The notes under the pieces were generated by a model. The model made no database searches, was not told where the DNA came from, and was given only the letters and a program-made list of their open reading frames with translations. From Simmondsia chinensis (taxonomy: Eukaryota > Streptophyta > Magnoliopsida > Caryophyllales > Simmondsiaceae), in assembly GCA_018398585.1 (NCBI GenBank), contig JAGTTD010000001.1, positions 12,154,501-12,218,500 on the forward strand: a stretch of DNA of 64,000 nt, read 5' to 3'. Position 1 is the stretch's first letter. Every line of letters begins with the position of its first letter. Of this stretch, positions 34,376-46,342 are shown piece after piece. Made by a program: the position numbers and the translations under genes.

Positions 34376-36420
34376 AATTGCTCATGGCTATGATAAAATC
34401 TGCTACATACGAGTGGACTGTAGTGAGCCTGTGTTTGACGGGTAGAAAGTAGAACTTTTTATTTCACCCATGTCGGACATGGGTTGTACCGCCCCACTCA
34501 AATTCAACCCATCAAATAATCCATCAACTGATATCTGAACTGACTAAACCTAATATCTTTACTTCCTGTCTTGGCAATTGCTTGTAGTTTTTTATTTTTA
34601 AATTTAATTGGGAATAAGATTAACATATTTGACCACACACTTTTCCGATATTTAGATTCGGTTCTCTATATTAGTCTAAAGTGGGTAATCGACTTGACAT
34701 ACACAGTATGACCAACTCATTCACTATGGATAAAAAGCAATTAAAAAACATGTACCCGAAACGAAGGTGGGAACAAATTTTTGGCAGGCTCAAAAGCAAA
34801 TGACTCCTAAAGACGCTGGGATGCTACAAGATATTATGACCAATTTCTTGTCATATGACGCAGAGTGTCCATCAAACATGGCCCAAATTTAATTCATTTG
34901 TTTTTAATTGCTCCAATTTAATTAGTCTAGCCTTTCTTAGCTCAATTAGTAGAATTAGTCCATACTTAAAGTGTTAAAAGTTATAGAATTTGAGTCATTT
35001 TTTATCCTTATCATTACAAACACTTGCTCGAGCTGAGTCTTGTAGACCATATGCAGTTGATAATTCTTTATAAATTGAATGTTGCTTTTCACTCCTTATG
35101 ACTTAAGATTTGTTCTTTTACATCCTTGGTCTAGCCTAATACGGTGGTAATTTTGATTTCCTCCGTAGCGGAGTTTTTAAGCCCACTGTGAGCAATAACC
35201 ATTAATTACCTAAGTGAGAATAAAAATCTCGCATCATAAAATCCCTGTACATTTCTATGTTAGTTGGTATTATAGCCCACCAGCAACATCCATCTTAACC
35301 ATAGTCACCACTTGCCATAATCATCACCACATTCAAACAAGTTGAACGGCCTGCTTCTTGATCAAATACATAGTTCAGATACTGCATTTGTGTCAGGCCG
35401 GTGGACAATTCATAGTATTTTGTTGACGCAAGAGCTAATATGAGATTATCACCTTCCTGTATCATCTAGAGGGACTTTACTCTGGTGGGTGTTCTTAAGG
35501 CCATGGTGAGGTGGGTTCGTGAGTGCCTCTCTATGGCTCCGTTTTCTATCTCCATTAATGGCGAGCGTTAGGGCTTCTTTGGTTCCGATTGGGGTATTCG
35601 ATAAGGGGACGCTCTCTTCTTGTAATTATTTGTCTTAGCTACTGTTGGTAGTTTGTATTGTAGAGTTCGTGTAAAACATGGGAATGTATCCTACATTGGA
35701 AAAGAAGAGGAAGAGACACCACTTTATAAGTGGGTGTCTCATATGTGCCTATTAGAATGTTGGGCTTGTTATGGGTCTAGGAGTTTTTGTTGCTCTTTAT
35801 GGGATAGGAGAATTCTAAAAGTGCACACGTGCCCGCGTGGAGCTGATGGCGCTTTTGGCGGCTTATTAGGAGGCACTTGGCACGCTTGTGCGCAGTGCGG
35901 GTGCAGAGGGCTTAGTGTGAGACATACCACACAAAATAATAACCTTTTATTATTATTATTATTATTATTTTTATTATCAATTTAAATAAATAAACCAATT
36001 TTCGGATAAGGATAATGATCAAAGAAGACAATCAAAAAACCAGTTATAGCAGTTTATGGATTTCTAAGTGAATTAAATCCACTTAAATGAAGTGCCTTTA
36101 TATAATGTCTGATGTGTCCATCAATAAAAATACATTTTTTCTGAATCATCTTCTTCTTACTTTCACTCCTTTCTCAAGAGAGTTAAGGGATTTTCTGGTT
36201 GTTGTTCTCCACAAAATCCAAAAAGGCTTATTGTATCCTGAGGGTATATTTATTTTATCTAAGAATAATCTTCATGTAGAGGACAAATAATACCTTCAAG
36301 ACAGTGTTAAAACAAGCCTTAAGCATTAAAAATTTTCCCAAGTTATATTCTGCCATACCCATTTCCTCAACAGCTATATGTATGGAGGGGCTTTGAGGTA
36401 TTTTCTAGTTGGCAGTTACT
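34376..36420. other. Unassigned region with possible LTR-like fragment
   Basis: Mostly featureless. Around 35640-35940 the sequence TCCTACATTGGAAAAGAAGAGG followed by a TATAAGTGGG box recalls the U3/TATA part of copia LTRs (compare CCCACATTGGAAAATAATGA and TATATAGACCC in 37596-38552), but no partner LTR is present. A (TTA)n repeat is at 35948-35980. Confidence 0.3.
35948..35980. repeat. (TTA)n microsatellite
   Basis: About ten TTA units with one interruption. Confidence 0.9.
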
Positions 36421-37595
36421 GGCCATCGCTTTCGTTTTCACTGAGGTTGTCGGAGCACTTGTTTAACTCACTTCAGATATACAAATGATCTCATGATCTT
36501 TTATTGTGGTGATGTGGAGTGTGATAGTTGTTGGCAGGATTTAGAGGGCTTCATTGAGCTTCTGAGATTCGCCTTGAACATTACAAAGAGTATTGTGTTT
36601 ACTGATAAGATTGATTCCTACACTGATATTCCATGCTACAAGATTGGTCATTGCCCTACTAGATATTTGAGGTGTCACGTATCACATCTCAACTTCGATT
36701 AATTGAATGTGAGCCGCAAATTGCATCCTCACTTGCATTCGACTTTGGACTTCATGTTCTTTATCCTATGCTTTTCAATTGCAGCTGATTTGATCAATCG
36801 CCTTTCAATTCGAGTCTACTGGTCATATGCCTTCATGCTTCTAACGGTGGTAGTTAGTAAGATCAAGTCCATTTGAGTTTCTTTCCTTTGAGAGTTACGT
36901 CACTGGTTCTTGGGAGACTGAAAGCAGCTTGGAGGCACTTGTGCTTTTCTTGTTTTGGCAATGATCTTGGTACTTGATCCCTGAAAGAGTGGAACCTAAC
37001 GTCTATTATGAAGCATATCTAAATTCCAGTCTTTAATCCTTTTTCTCTTTCTCCACGGCGCATTCATGAGATTCCGACTCTGTAGATGTAGTTCTCAGAC
37101 TATTTGCATCTCGGGGTTGGCTTTTTGGTGTTGGCATCACATTCTCTACCTTCGCAGCATTTGTTTCCTTAGAGCAAGCATATCATTTGTAATGAGATGG
37201 ATATGGCGGTGTAATGGACCGAATTTTAACTTCCATGTGGGTGTCTATCCAAGGGTTTCCGTGCTTGCCTATTGATTTACGCGGACTTTCCTTGGTGCTT
37301 CAAAGTACATGATATTATTGAGGGGGTAGGTGGTAGTTGCTGGGATGCTCAGAGCTGCTTCCTATTTAGGATCGTTTGGAAGTTAGTCCTCAAGTTGGCA
37401 TGGCAGATCATTTTCAGTAGATGGAGACCCCTCGGGGAAGTTCATCACTAGATGTGTTTTGGGGATGATCAGAAGCAAGAGGCAAGAGGATTCTATTCAT
37501 TACTTGCTATGGTCACTTTGCCGATTCCGAGGCACTCTTTTTAATTTGGTTGTTTGGCTTTGAGATGCTTTGGACCCGCGATCCAATGCTGACGC
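36421..37595 (+). pseudogene. LINE ORF2 pseudogene, 5' portion (split by a copia insertion)
   Basis: Decayed non-LTR retrotransposon polyprotein. Readable pieces in order: the palm region around DIQM-MIFYCGDVECDS (36483-36530; normally FADD-L-IF), DLEGFIELLRFALNITKS, a PTRYL...HVSHLNF block (normally LPxRYLGVPL), VYWSYAFMLLTVVV, KSGT-like text (family: LKEWN), and from 37066 a zinc-binding C-terminal region (FWCWHHILYLRSICFLRA, PNFNFHVGVYP). Many stops and frame changes. ORF2 normally supplies endonuclease, RT and a C-terminal finger. The sequence resumes at 43934 after the copia element. Confidence 0.7.
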
Positions 37596-38552
37596 TGTTA
37601 GAAAAACGATACAAGCAAACTTGAGTGTTATGAGAAAATTATTTCCCACATTGGAAAATAATGAACACTGTTTAGTTGACTTCCCACATTGAAAAAATGA
37701 TAGAAAGTGGTGTAGTTTATATAGACCCATCTAACCCCCTCTACTTTAAATTAAGTCATGGGTAAGAGAATGGAAACCCCACATGCACGCGCACGCCTCC
37801 CATCGTGCTGCACTCGATTGTGGGTGATATTTTTCTTAACCGGTATATTTATTTTACGAAAAAAAATCATTGCCATTACCGTTAGCATTTTGAACATTGA
37901 TAATTAATCCAAATTAACACTAGCAATTACTTGAGTTTTGAACGTTGGCAATTAACACCAATGTTGCAGTGGCGTTTACCTAGGATTTAGTATAAATTAC
38001 AATGTTTTACATGGTGATTCTAATTAACAACACAATATTCTTCTCCTTCTCTTCCTCCATCTGTCCGTTCCCTCTTTAAATACCTAGGCAAGGTTCTCAA
38101 GCTCTCCTACTAGGCCATTAACGAGTGCACGTTAATAGTCGAATTGTGTTAATCCTGGAGGATGACCGCCGATACAACTATTTGTACCGAAGCAGTGGCG
38201 AAATCGTCTTTTATGACAATGGTATTTTCCATGGCATGGTATCTTCGGTATTCTAATCTATTTTCCCACTTTCCGATATTATTTGATTGCTGCGTTTAGG
38301 TATTAATTATTTACAACTTCACTAAATTAGCTTACTGCATTTTACTGGATTTTTCAGCAGTATCTTACCGTATTTTACAGCAGTATTAAACTGAAATTAA
38401 CTGAAAATCTAGCTTCAATATTTTCTGATATTTTCCTGCATTTTTTCCAGTTATTTTTCTGCTGTTTATCTGTTGAATTTTTTAGCATTTTTCTAGTAGT
38501 ATTTTACTGTATTTTCGCTGTGATTATATTGGTTTTACTGTTTATTTCAACA
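37596..38552 (+). repeat. 5' LTR of copia (a)
   Basis: 957 bp, ends TTTATTTCAACA. TATATAGACC near 37719 is a likely TATA box. T-rich 3' part with repeated TTTTACTG/TATTTTACTG motifs. Confidence 0.9.
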
Positions 38553-38593
38553 TTATAAAAGACAATTTGTATTTTATATATCTATACTTAAAC

Positions 38594-39546
38594 ATGGAAA
38601 CCAAATTACCTCTTCCCGACATTTCTAAAGTTGAGCCTCTTGACGGGAAGAATTATAAGAGGTGGTATCAGAAAATTTTGTTTTTCCCATAGCAAGTGTA
38701 TATCGATTATATACTATCTGGAAAAAAGGAACCTGAGGGTGAAAATGAGAAAAAGGCATATGAAGAAAAATTCACCACAAACGACCGGATTTGTAGAGGA
38801 AATTTACTGCATTACATGAGTGATGGCTCTTTGACATTTATGTAAAATTAGACTCATAAAAAGAAATCTGGGATTCCCTACAAAAAAAATATGGGGGTGA
38901 CGATGTAGGAATCAGAGAATATGCCGTTAGTAAGCGGCTAGATTTCAAATTCGTGGATAATAAACCAATAATTGATCAAGTCCATGCATATGAAAACATT
39001 GTAACTACTCTTTTGTCAGAAGGCCTCAAAATCTATGAAATTACACATGCATATGTTTTGATTAAAAAACTTTCACCTTCCTGGAAGGATATTAGAAACA
39101 TTCTTATGTATAAGAAAAAGGACCTAACATTAGAGGAATTAGTGAACCACTTGAAAATTGAAGATGAGAATAGGCTTAAGGACAGAGGGTACTCATACTC
39201 CGACCAATCTAAAGCTAATATTATCGATGCTAGGCCTAGTGCATCTGACAGGTTCAAGAACAAAGGAAAAAAGTATCATTCAAATTTCAAACCTGGTGGA
39301 AAGATTCAGAAGCCGAACAACAGATTTCTCGGAGATTGCTTTCACTGCGGAAAACGTCGACATATGGCCAAAGATTGCAGAAGCAAGAGGAACCAGACTA
39401 AAGACCCAAAGCACAAGGCTGACCTTGTAGAGACAGAGAACATTGTAGCAGTTGTTTCAGAGGTGAACCTAGTGAATAATATGACTGAGTGGATCGTGGA
39501 CACCGGGGCCACTAGGCATATCTGCACAAACCGAAACATGTTCTAA
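38594..39546 (+). pseudogene. Copia (a) gag and protease
   Basis: Starts METKLPLPDISKVEPLDGKN at the ATG at 38594 and has an in-frame TAG at 38690, then more breaks before an open stretch from 38953. That stretch has the gag block (YENIVTTLLSEGLKI, LTLEELVNHLKIEDENR), a zinc knuckle CFHCGKRRHMAKDC (C-X2-C-X4-H-X4-C), and the protease site WIVDTGATRHIC, with stop TAA at 39544. Gag forms the particle and the protease matures the polyprotein. Confidence 0.85.
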
Positions 39547-39670
39547 GAATACCAAAAAATGACCGATGGAGAGGTAATTTACATGGACAATTCTGCAGCA
39601 GCACCTATCCTTAGAAAAAGGGAAGATTTCTTTAAAATTCACTTCTGGAAAGTTTCTTACTTTAACAAAT

Positions 39671-40560
39671 GTGCTGCATGTGTTTGATATGCATAGGAAT
39701 TTGATTTCGGGTAGTCTTTTAATTAATGTGGGGCTGAAATTATCCTTTGACTCAGATAAATTAGTCCTGATTAGGAATGGGGAATTTGTGGGCAATGGTT
39801 TTTGTAATGGTGGTTTTTTTGTCCTTGAAGCTATTTGCATGAATAATAATGCTAGTACCTCTTCTGCTTATATTATTGAATCTCTTGAATTGTGGCATAC
39901 TCGCTTAGGACATATAAATGTTGAGTCAATTAAATGACTTAAGAAGATGAACATGATTCCTAACTTCAGTGATACCAACTTTAATAAGTGTGAAGTATGC
40001 ATAAAAGCTAAATATGCTAAAAAAACCCTTTAAATTTATCGAGAAACAATCTGAACTCCTTGAGCTAGTTCACGATGATTTAGGAGACTTTAAAAGCCAA
40101 ATAAGCAGAGGTGGAAAAAGATACTATATGCCCTTTGAGGATGATTACTCTAGATACTCAATGGTATATCTCCTAAGTACTAAAGATGAAGCAGAAGAAA
40201 TGTTTTTAAAATACAAAGCTGAAGTAGAAAATCAGTTAGGAAGGAAAAAAAAAGAGTTAGGTCCGATAGAGGAGAAGAATGTGACCCAACATCACTAGAG
40301 AAATTTTATGAGGAAAATGGAATAGTGCATGAGCGAAGTCCTCTTTACTGTCCACAATCCAACGAAATCGCTGAAAGGAAAAATAGAACTTTAAAGAGTA
40401 TGATGAATGCTATACTTATTAGTTCTGGACTACCTTATAATATGTGGGGGGAGGCGATATTATCCGCTTGTCATGTACTAAATGAAGTTCCTCATAAAAA
40501 ACTAGATAAAACCCCATAAGAAATGTGGAAAGGTTATGCGCCTAATGCAAAATACTTGAA
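39671..40560 (+). pseudogene. Copia (a) integrase
   Basis: Pre-integrase zinc region (LWHTRLGHINVESIK, then a stop, KCEVCIKAK), core segment 40014-40298 (LLELVHDDLGDFK, FEDDYSRY), a frame change near 40280 where the second catalytic aspartate (family SDRGGEY) should be, and 40325-40519 with the third acidic residue in SNEIAERKNRTL. It stops at KTP-TAA (40517-40519). Several frame breaks make it non-functional. Confidence 0.82.
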
Positions 40561-41690
40561 AGTGTGGGGGTGTCTAGCCCATGTTGGGCTACATGACTTT
40601 AAACGGAATAAAATTAGATGTAAGACTGTTGATTCTATTTTTATCGGGTATGCTCATCACAGTGCTACTTATCTTTTTTTTATCGAAGGATTTAATAATT
40701 CATTTGCATGTAGTAGTATTATGGAATCTAGAGATGCTGCATTCTTTGAACATGTATTTCCCTTAAAATCTAATGATGCACAATCTACTAGTTTGTCTTC
40801 TCATACTGTAACTGTTATCCGTGATAATACCAACAATATAGATACTCCTGAAATTCAATGGAGTAAAAGGGCTAGGAAAGAAATCAATTTTGGAACTGAG
40901 TTTGTTACTACTTTCATTACAGAAGATAACTCCATAAATGAAGAAATTGTAAGTGTCTATATGTTGGAGGAAGACCCCAAAACCTATGATGAGGCTATGA
41001 GATCGGTTGATTCAACCTTTTTAAAAGAGGCTATTAATAACGAACTAGAATCAATCCTAAACAATAACGCATGGGAACTGGTAGATCTTCCTAGTCGATG
41101 TAAACCAATAGGTTGTAAGTAGGTCTTTAGAAAAAAATAAAAATTAAAGGCTGATGGGACAATAGACAAGTTTAAAGCAAAATTAGTGGCTAAAGGTTAC
41201 ACCTAGAAGAAAGGGACCGACTATTTTGATACTTATTCACCTATTGCTGAAATTGCCACAATTAAAACCTTGATTGCCCTTACGTCTATTCATGATTTAG
41301 TAGTACATCAAATGGATGTCAAAAGTGCAATTCTTAATGGTGACCTAGATGAAGAAATTTACATGGAATAACCTGAGGATTTTGTTGTCCCTGGTAATGA
41401 AAAGAAAGTCTGTAAACTTATAAAATCTCTATACGGTTTCAAATAGGCACCTAAATAGTGGCATGAAAAATTTAATAGCACTCTAGTAGCTAATCGTTTC
41501 CTTGTAAACAATGGTGATTCTTGTGTCTATTCTAAGTCCGATTCAAATGGATATGTAATAGTTTGTCTATATGTTGATGATATAAGCCTAAACCAATCGC
41601 ACTATGTTGAGAAGATACTTAGAAAGTTTAACACTGTTAATACTGATCATGTAAGAGCACCTTATGATCCCAGCGTACATCTAACTAAAC
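40523..41690 (+). pseudogene. Copia (a) integrase C-terminus and reverse transcriptase
   Basis: Open to 41122 (MWKGYAPNAKYLKVWGC; IFIGYAHHSATYLFF; the DPKTYDEAMRS and NNNAWELVDLP blocks that begin RT). Then come stops at 41120, 41145, 41204, about 41370, 41446 and 41458. Between them RT remains legible: YFDTYSPIAEIA, HQMDVKSAILNGDLDEEIY, PEDFVVPGNEKKVCKL, and an intact catalytic YVDD in CLYVDDISL near 41570-41590. Four of the stops fall where copia (b) has glutamine (GYTQK, EQ-EDF, LKQAPKQW). Confidence 0.85.
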
Positions 41691-41696
41691 ATAAAT

Positions 41697-42379
41697 GTGT
41701 TGCTATATGCCAATTCTGAGTACGCCAAAATAATTGGCAGTGTTATGTTTTTGATGAATTATATTAGACCTGATATTGCATATGCTGTTAGTAAATTCAG
41801 TAGATACACACATAATCCTAATCAAGAGTATTGGAACGCATTAAAAAGATTGCTTAAACTGTGGATTAGGGACTTCACTTCAAAAAGTTTCCCGTTGTTT
41901 TAGAATGATATTATGATGCCAATTGGGTGTCTGATAATGATGAGATTAATTCCACTAGTGGATATGTATTTACACTGGCTGGAGGTGTTGTATCATGGAA
42001 ATCCTCTAAGCAATCTTGTACTGCTATATCTACTATAGAATATGAGTTTATTACTCTTGAGTTGGCAGGTCATGAAGCCAAATGGTTAAGAAGTTTATTG
42101 GGAGATGTGCCAGTATGGGGGCTTCCCGCTCGATCAGTATCACTTCACTGTTACTGTAAGGCTGCAATTGCTGTGGCGAAGAATAAGGTTTATAATGGCA
42201 AGAGGAGACATATTCGTCTTAGGCACAAGATCGTAAAGGGTCTTCTAGAAAGTGGAGTGATATCACCGGACTGTGTAAAGTATGAAAAGAATCTTATGGA
42301 TCCTTTGACAAAAGGCCTTTATCATAAAATGATTGTAGAAACATCAAGGGGGATAGGATTAAAGTTTATACATGAATAA
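41697..42379 (+). pseudogene. Copia (a) RT C-terminus and RNase H
   Basis: Segment 41697-41903 (IGSVMFLMNYIRPDIAYAVS, FSRYTHNP) and segment 41927-42379 ([72 protein letters not shown]). The first catalytic aspartate region (usually YxDADW) reads YYDANW across a frame change near 41905. About 600 bp of non-coding DNA separates its stop from the 3' LTR. Confidence 0.82.
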
Positions 42380-42968
42380 ACTGTGATGTATCCAACCTGG
42401 TCTTAACAGGTTCAATGTGAGAAGTCATAGTTTGATTAAAAGAATGCACTGTGTTTTATGTTATCCCTCCCTATGGTGTGACAGTGCAGAGATGGGTCTA
42501 TAGCCATATGTTTGGTAGTGTAAGCAAGGCTTGCACTTGATGAGCATTGTTTGTATGTTACCAAGGGGTAAGGTTGAGCTTGGCTCTTAATGGACCCATA
42601 TTCATATGTTTGGTGGTGTGCGGTAACACACACTTGATAGGATCCACTTATATAGGTGTGGGAGTGTGACCACTCCTTATGAAGGTTTAAGACTTGCCTT
42701 CTAGAGTGCCAAAGAATATCCAGGACAACACATGGCTAATAGAACGCGCCAAATCGCAGGAGTTGCCGAGATCTTTAGTTTGGTATGTGTTCGAGTGGAA
42801 GACTATACAACCCTTTATGAGGTTCAAGACGAAAGTCACCCTACAATATGTTGGTCCTAAACTTGGGTTATACTAGGTGACGATTCAAGTAGCAAGACAT
42901 TGGCACTGAAAAACTGAACTTCCTTTGCCCAATCCATCCTTCTTCTTCTCTTCCGCTTGTATCCTTTT

Positions 42969-42977
42969 GTGGGGGAT
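42969..42977 (+). other. Polypurine tract of copia (a)
   Basis: GTGGGGGAT directly before TGTTAGAA of the 3' LTR. Confidence 0.8.
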
Positions 42978-43933
42978 TGTTAGAAAAATGATATAGGCTA
43001 ACTTAAGTGTTATGAGAAATTTACTTCCCACATTGGAAAATAATGAACAATGTTTAGCTGACATCTCACATTGGAAAAATGATAGAAAGTGGCGTAGTTT
43101 ATATAGACCCATCTAACCCCTCTACTTTTAATTAAGTCATGGGTAAGAAAATAGAAACCCCACACGTGCGTGCCGCCCGCCGTGCCATGCTCGGTTGTGG
43201 GTGATCTTTTTCTTAACGGGTATATTAATTTTATGAAAAAATCTTTGCCATTACCATTTGCATTTTGAACGTTGATAATTAATCCAAATTAACACTGGCA
43301 ATTACTTGAGTTTCGAACGTTGGCAATTAACACCAATGTTGCGGCGGCGTTTACCTAGGATTTAGTATAAATTACAATGTTTACATTGTGATTCTAATAA
43401 ACAACACAATTCTTCTCCTTCTCTTCCTCCATCTGTCCATTCCCTCTCCAACTACTTGGGCAGGGTTCTCGGGCTCTCCTACTCGGCCATAAACGAGTGC
43501 ACGTTACTAGTTGAATCGTGTTAATCCTGGAGGACGGCCACCGATACAAATGTTTGCACCGGTGCAGCAGTGAAATCGTCTTTTAGAATAGTGGAATTTT
43601 TCACGGCACGGTATCTTCTGTATTCTAATCTACTTTCCCTCTTTCCGGTATTATTTGATTGTTGTGTTTAGATATTATTTTGTTACAACTTCACTGAATT
43701 AGCTTACTGCATTTTACTGAATTTTTTAGCAGCATCTTACTGTATTTTATAGCAGTATTTCATTGAAATTAACCGAAAATCTCGTTGTAATATTGTCTGA
43801 TATTTTTTTGTATTTTCCTGCATTTTTTCTAGTTATTTTTCTGTAGTTTATCGGCTGAATTTTTTAGTATTTTTCTATAGTATTTTACTGTATTTTTGCT
43901 ACAGTTGTACTGGTTTTACTGTTTATTTCAACA
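42978..43933 (+). repeat. 3' LTR of copia (a)
   Basis: 956 bp, paired with 37596-38552. The differences are mostly scattered substitutions. Confidence 0.9.
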
Positions 43934-44402
43934 GAGGCGTGGTGCTAGAGGTCTTGAGTCTTCATGTATACTATGTGGCTTTGCTGTTGAGTCTCGCAGC
44001 CCTCCTTTTCATTTTCAAAATTTAGGGTAGAGTTGCTACATGTGCTTCTATTGCTTAGCTTGTCCACCCATGTGATTGGTCTACCCTATATGTCTTAGAG
44101 GACCAAGGACTGGATCATTGTATCACGGCCTCTGCTTGTCGATAGCCATATATATATATCTTCCAGTACGAACAGAGCATAAGGATTTTGAGACACTAGT
44201 GGAGACTTGCTACTGCTGTGATTGAGGAAATCAAAAGCATTATTCGGAACCAGTTGTTTGTCGTGCCTGTTCTTTGTAATGCTCTTTAGTTGCTTCAGGA
44301 TATGGCATAGACTGCTAGGATGTCCTTTCCCTTATTTTCTACTGTTTAATATAGTTTTTTAATATATAAGTTTGTTGCTAATTTATTGGAGAAAAAAAAA
44401 AT
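43934..44402 (+). pseudogene. LINE ORF2 pseudogene, 3' portion with A-tail
   Basis: Continuation of 36421-37595 after the copia insertion: the zinc-finger block SSCILCGFAVESRSPPF near 43957-44010, then a decayed tail including EEIKSIIRNQL (about 44220-44260), and an A-rich end AGAAAAAAAAAATAAAA at 44390-44405, as expected for a LINE 3' end. Joining across the TSD restores the order of the family's C-terminal blocks. Confidence 0.7.
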
Positions 44403-44510
44403 AAAACCTTAACGTCCTGGGATTAATCTTAAAAAATAGGACTTGAGGCTAAAATAAGGTCCAAAAAACTAGTATAAAAAAATTGGGTTACATAAGGAAG
44501 CCTAACCTAG

Positions 44511-45508
44511 GGAATGACTTAAGTGACTTTTTTAGCAAAATGGCACAAAATCAAAAAAATTTTAGCAAATTGGCATAGTTGAAAAAATATTTAGCAAAAC
44601 GGCACACTTTACTGTTAACAATCCGTTGCACGCCACTTTGGAAGGATTACAGGAAGTTGTTTTGTGTTGCATGACGTTTGAGTCGTCGTACAACCACGTT
44701 GCACGAGGTCTCAAATGTCGTGCAACATTGCACAACGTCTCAAACGTTGTTCAACGACGTTCCTGAGCCCGTGACCCACTCCCCCTGCTAGGGCGGCACA
44801 TCGGTCTAAGAACGGACCGAACTGGACAGCACCGGACCAGATCGAAGACCAAAATACATCAAATCATGAGACCGAGGACCAAACCTATTAAAATTGGGTC
44901 GGTCCTGCTGAAGGCCGGTTAGAAACTGGTCTGGACCGAACTGGACCGATTTGGACTAACTTTTATCTAAAAATTTCATTTATAAGAAGAAAAACTTATT
45001 TATACGAAAGTTAAAAATTAGATAATAGCGATAATAGTATAATTTACACTATATATATAATTTAAGATTAGTTATATGGGATATTTATATAATTATTACA
45101 TAGTAAAAAAATAAATACTTAATTTTCCAAGATTTAATACTTTTATATACATACATTATATATTAATTATATATTAAAATTATTTACCGAAATATTTAAT
45201 GCGTAATTGATGTTGATCGGTCTTCGGTCCGGTCTTCGGGTTTTTCGGTCTTGGATCGGACCGGACCGAACCGAAGATCGATTAAGCATATATTCTAGGA
45301 CAGAGGACCGGACCAATATATGGTGGGTCCGGTCCGGTCCGGCCCTTGACCGAAAAGGCCGATCCGGTCCGGTCCACTAGTCCGGACCGATTTTTGTTTA
45401 CCCCTATCCTCTTCAATCCTATCCCCGCTTCTTCTACTTCTATTATTTTTATGCCATTCGATTTTGATTTTGTACCATTTTGCTAAAAAAAGTCGACTTA
45501 AATTGCAT
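44511..45508. mobile_element. TIR element (MULE-like), about 1 kb
   Basis: Terminal inverted repeats of about 45 bp: left from 44511 (GACTTTTTTAGCAAAATGGC core) and right, as reverse complement of 45461-45508 (GACTTTTTTTAGCAAAATGG core). Long AT-rich TIRs suggest a Mutator-like non-autonomous element; I could not fix a TSD. The left arm (44620-44770) carries repeated and inverted GTTGCACGACGT-like motifs. A second element, 44789-45406, is nested in it. Confidence 0.65.
44789..45406. mobile_element. hAT-like non-autonomous element nested in the TIR element
   Basis: Left end TAGGGCGGCACATCGGTC, right end (reverse complement) TAGGGGTAAACAAAAATCGG. The ends are followed by GGACCGAACTGGAC-rich sequence and its inverted counterpart (GGTCCGGTCC runs). 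No coding capacity. An 8-bp TSD is not evident, so the class is tentative. Confidence 0.55.
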
Positions 45509-46154
45509 AAATTTCTAGAGAAAATAGCTTAAAAGAAGTACTAGTTGGTTACGAACTGTACAAATCCAATCAAGTATGGTTCTGGTCACTTGTCAACCCA
45601 TATTCAAAATAACCTTGCCAGGATTGGCTCCGGCTGTTTCTTTTGTTGAATTGGATTAGTTTTTTAACCGGAATATTTATTTATTTGTTTTTAGCGTTAA
45701 TTTACATTTTAATATCCTACGTTTTTACAAATAATAAAAAGAAATATGACCTTTGTGAATTAATAAAAAAACTCCAAATTTTTTGTCGCATTAATAAAAG
45801 CTCTTAAATTTTTATCATATTAATAAAAGGCCCCTCTCCAACATGATTATGTCATTGTATGTCGACTAACGTGCCAACTGTTTTCTTTTTTTTAATTAAT
45901 GATACAATAAAATTATAAAAATATCCTTAATAACCACACTTTTATATACACTAAGCAACATATATAATTTCAACATAAGACAACATTTCGAATTTTGTGC
46001 TTATAAAGTAAGTAGTAAAGAGTACTTTTGTTATTTTACTATAACATTAATAAAAAAGTAGTCACATCTACTCTATCAACGGAAAATGATGTCATCGCAT
46101 CAGGGAGGGACCTTTTTATTAATTCAAAACAGTAAAAGTTCTTTTCATTATTTC
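45509..46154. other. Unassigned AT-rich DNA
   Basis: No features seen apart from low-complexity A/T stretches. Confidence 0.5.
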
Positions 46155-46176
46155 CAAAAATATTAGGTACTAAAAA

Positions 46177-46320
46177 AAAAAAGCGACATTCCCAACGCCT
46201 TAAGGGCTTCCGCTTAAGTTGGGTCTGGAGGGTAGATGTACGCAGCCTGTTTTCAAGAACCCCGAGCCTGAGGGGTGCCACACGAGTACTTCCCAGGAAG
46301 TCACCAATCTTGGTACTACT
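46177..46320 (-). mobile_element. 5S rRNA-headed SINE, copy 2
   Basis: 144-bp insertion between 22-bp direct repeats with one mismatch (46155-46176 and 46321-46342, AAATATTRGGTACTAAAA core). On the minus strand the 5' end, 46320 down to 46272, matches plant 5S rRNA from about nucleotide 71 to the ACCCC end at 43 of 49 positions (cores AGTAGTAC, TTCCTGGGAAGT, GGCACCCC). Then come the shared SINE body (CAGGCTGCGTACATCTACCC, TTAAGGCGTTGGGAATG) and a poly(T) end. Confidence 0.9.
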
Positions 46321-46342
46321 CAAAAATATTGGGTACTAAAAA

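Larger units (their letters stand above)
37596..43933 (+). mobile_element. Ty1/copia element (a), complete structure, dead
   Basis: 6338-bp plus-strand element: LTRs 37596-38552 and 42978-43933 (TGTTAGAA...TTTCAACA), purine tract GTGGGGGAT at 42969-42977, then gag, protease, integrase, RT and RNase H in copia order. Flanks GACGC (37591-37595) and GAGGC (43934-43938) look like a 5-bp TSD with one change. It sits inside a LINE pseudogene. Pol carries many in-frame stops. No tRNA-Met primer site is visible after the left LTR. Confidence 0.92.
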
